Program-made: the position numbers and the translations under genes
The notes under the pieces: generated by a model
Told to the model about the DNA's origin: nothing
Seen by the model: the letters and a program-made list of their open reading frames with translations, nothing else
The model's database searches: none
Assembly: GCF_030580955.1 (NCBI RefSeq)
Contig: NZ_JAUQON010000008.1
Location: 1-64,000, forward strand
DNA: 64,000 nucleotides
Direction of reading: 5' to 3'
From: Hymenobacter convexus
GTDB lineage: Bacteria > Bacteroidota > Bacteroidia > Cytophagales > Hymenobacteraceae
In this document: positions 63,985 to 64,000 of the stretch, piece by piece
How positions within the stretch are numbered: the first letter of the stretch is position 1
Layout of the letters: the number at the start of each line of letters is the position of its first letter

Positions 63985-64000
63985 GTGCGCCGCCACTACT
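63985..64000 (+). CDS. Possible start of the cognate histidine kinase (cut off)
   Basis: GTG at 63985 opens the frame MRRHY, running off the window, 35 bases after the response regulator stop. Kinases usually follow such regulators, but only five codons are visible. Confidence 0.25.

Overview
The window looks like a piece of a high-GC Bacteroidota chromosome, most likely Hymenobacter or a close relative (Cytophagales). The grounds are type IX secretion (T9SS) sorting tails on two secreted proteins, PorT-like outer-membrane barrels, Bacteroidota -7 promoter boxes (TAnnTTTG) next to several start codons, a MoxR/DUF58/BatA-type gene cluster, and strongly GC-biased third codon positions that throw up long antisense shadow frames. 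No rRNA, tRNA, CRISPR array, transposase or phage gene was seen.

Layout. 1-5 kb: a histone H1/phasin-like Lys-Ala-Pro protein, an ABC1/UbiB-family kinase and a large exported protein of unknown function. 5-13 kb: an outer-membrane barrel protein, a phosphohexomutase, a T9SS cargo protein, 4-hydroxyphenylpyruvate dioxygenase and small conserved proteins. 13-24 kb: an Uup-like ABC-F ATPase, small secreted proteins, a cupin lipoprotein and a tesA/ybbA/ybbP set (lipase, ABC ATPase, large FtsX-type permease) with an OmpA-like lipoprotein gene lying inside it. 24-31 kb: glutamate racemase, an IPT/TIG-repeat T9SS protein, and a pectin pair made of a KdgF-like cupin and a pectinesterase-pectate lyase fusion. 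30.7-39 kb: a minus-strand MoxR/DUF58/BatA/DUF4175/DUF4159 cluster. 40-50 kb: three consecutive tldD-tldE pairs, then a PAP2 phosphatase. 50.9-63.2 kb: two complete RND tripartite efflux systems on one strand, with a divergent OmpR-type response regulator at the right edge.

The most distinctive non-coding feature is a set of intergenic palindromes. Family A (12 copies, arms built on GTCATGCTGAGCGCAGC... GAAGCATCTC) and family B (4 copies, arms built on GTAGCGCGGACT... AGTCCGCG) fill most gaps between genes, with one perfect palindrome of a third kind (C). Arms differ between copies but stay complementary within a copy. Three of the four family B copies contain the TAG stop codon of the adjacent gene. 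Four of the five gaps between the six tld genes hold one of these elements.

Functional themes are envelope maintenance and transport (RND pumps, TesA/YbbAP, MoxR-Bat, OmpA), secreted or T9SS surface proteins, pectin breakdown, and an unusual amplification of the TldD/TldE peptidase. Start codons were chosen by signal peptide, domain start or promoter context. Where the start is TTG or GTG this is stated.
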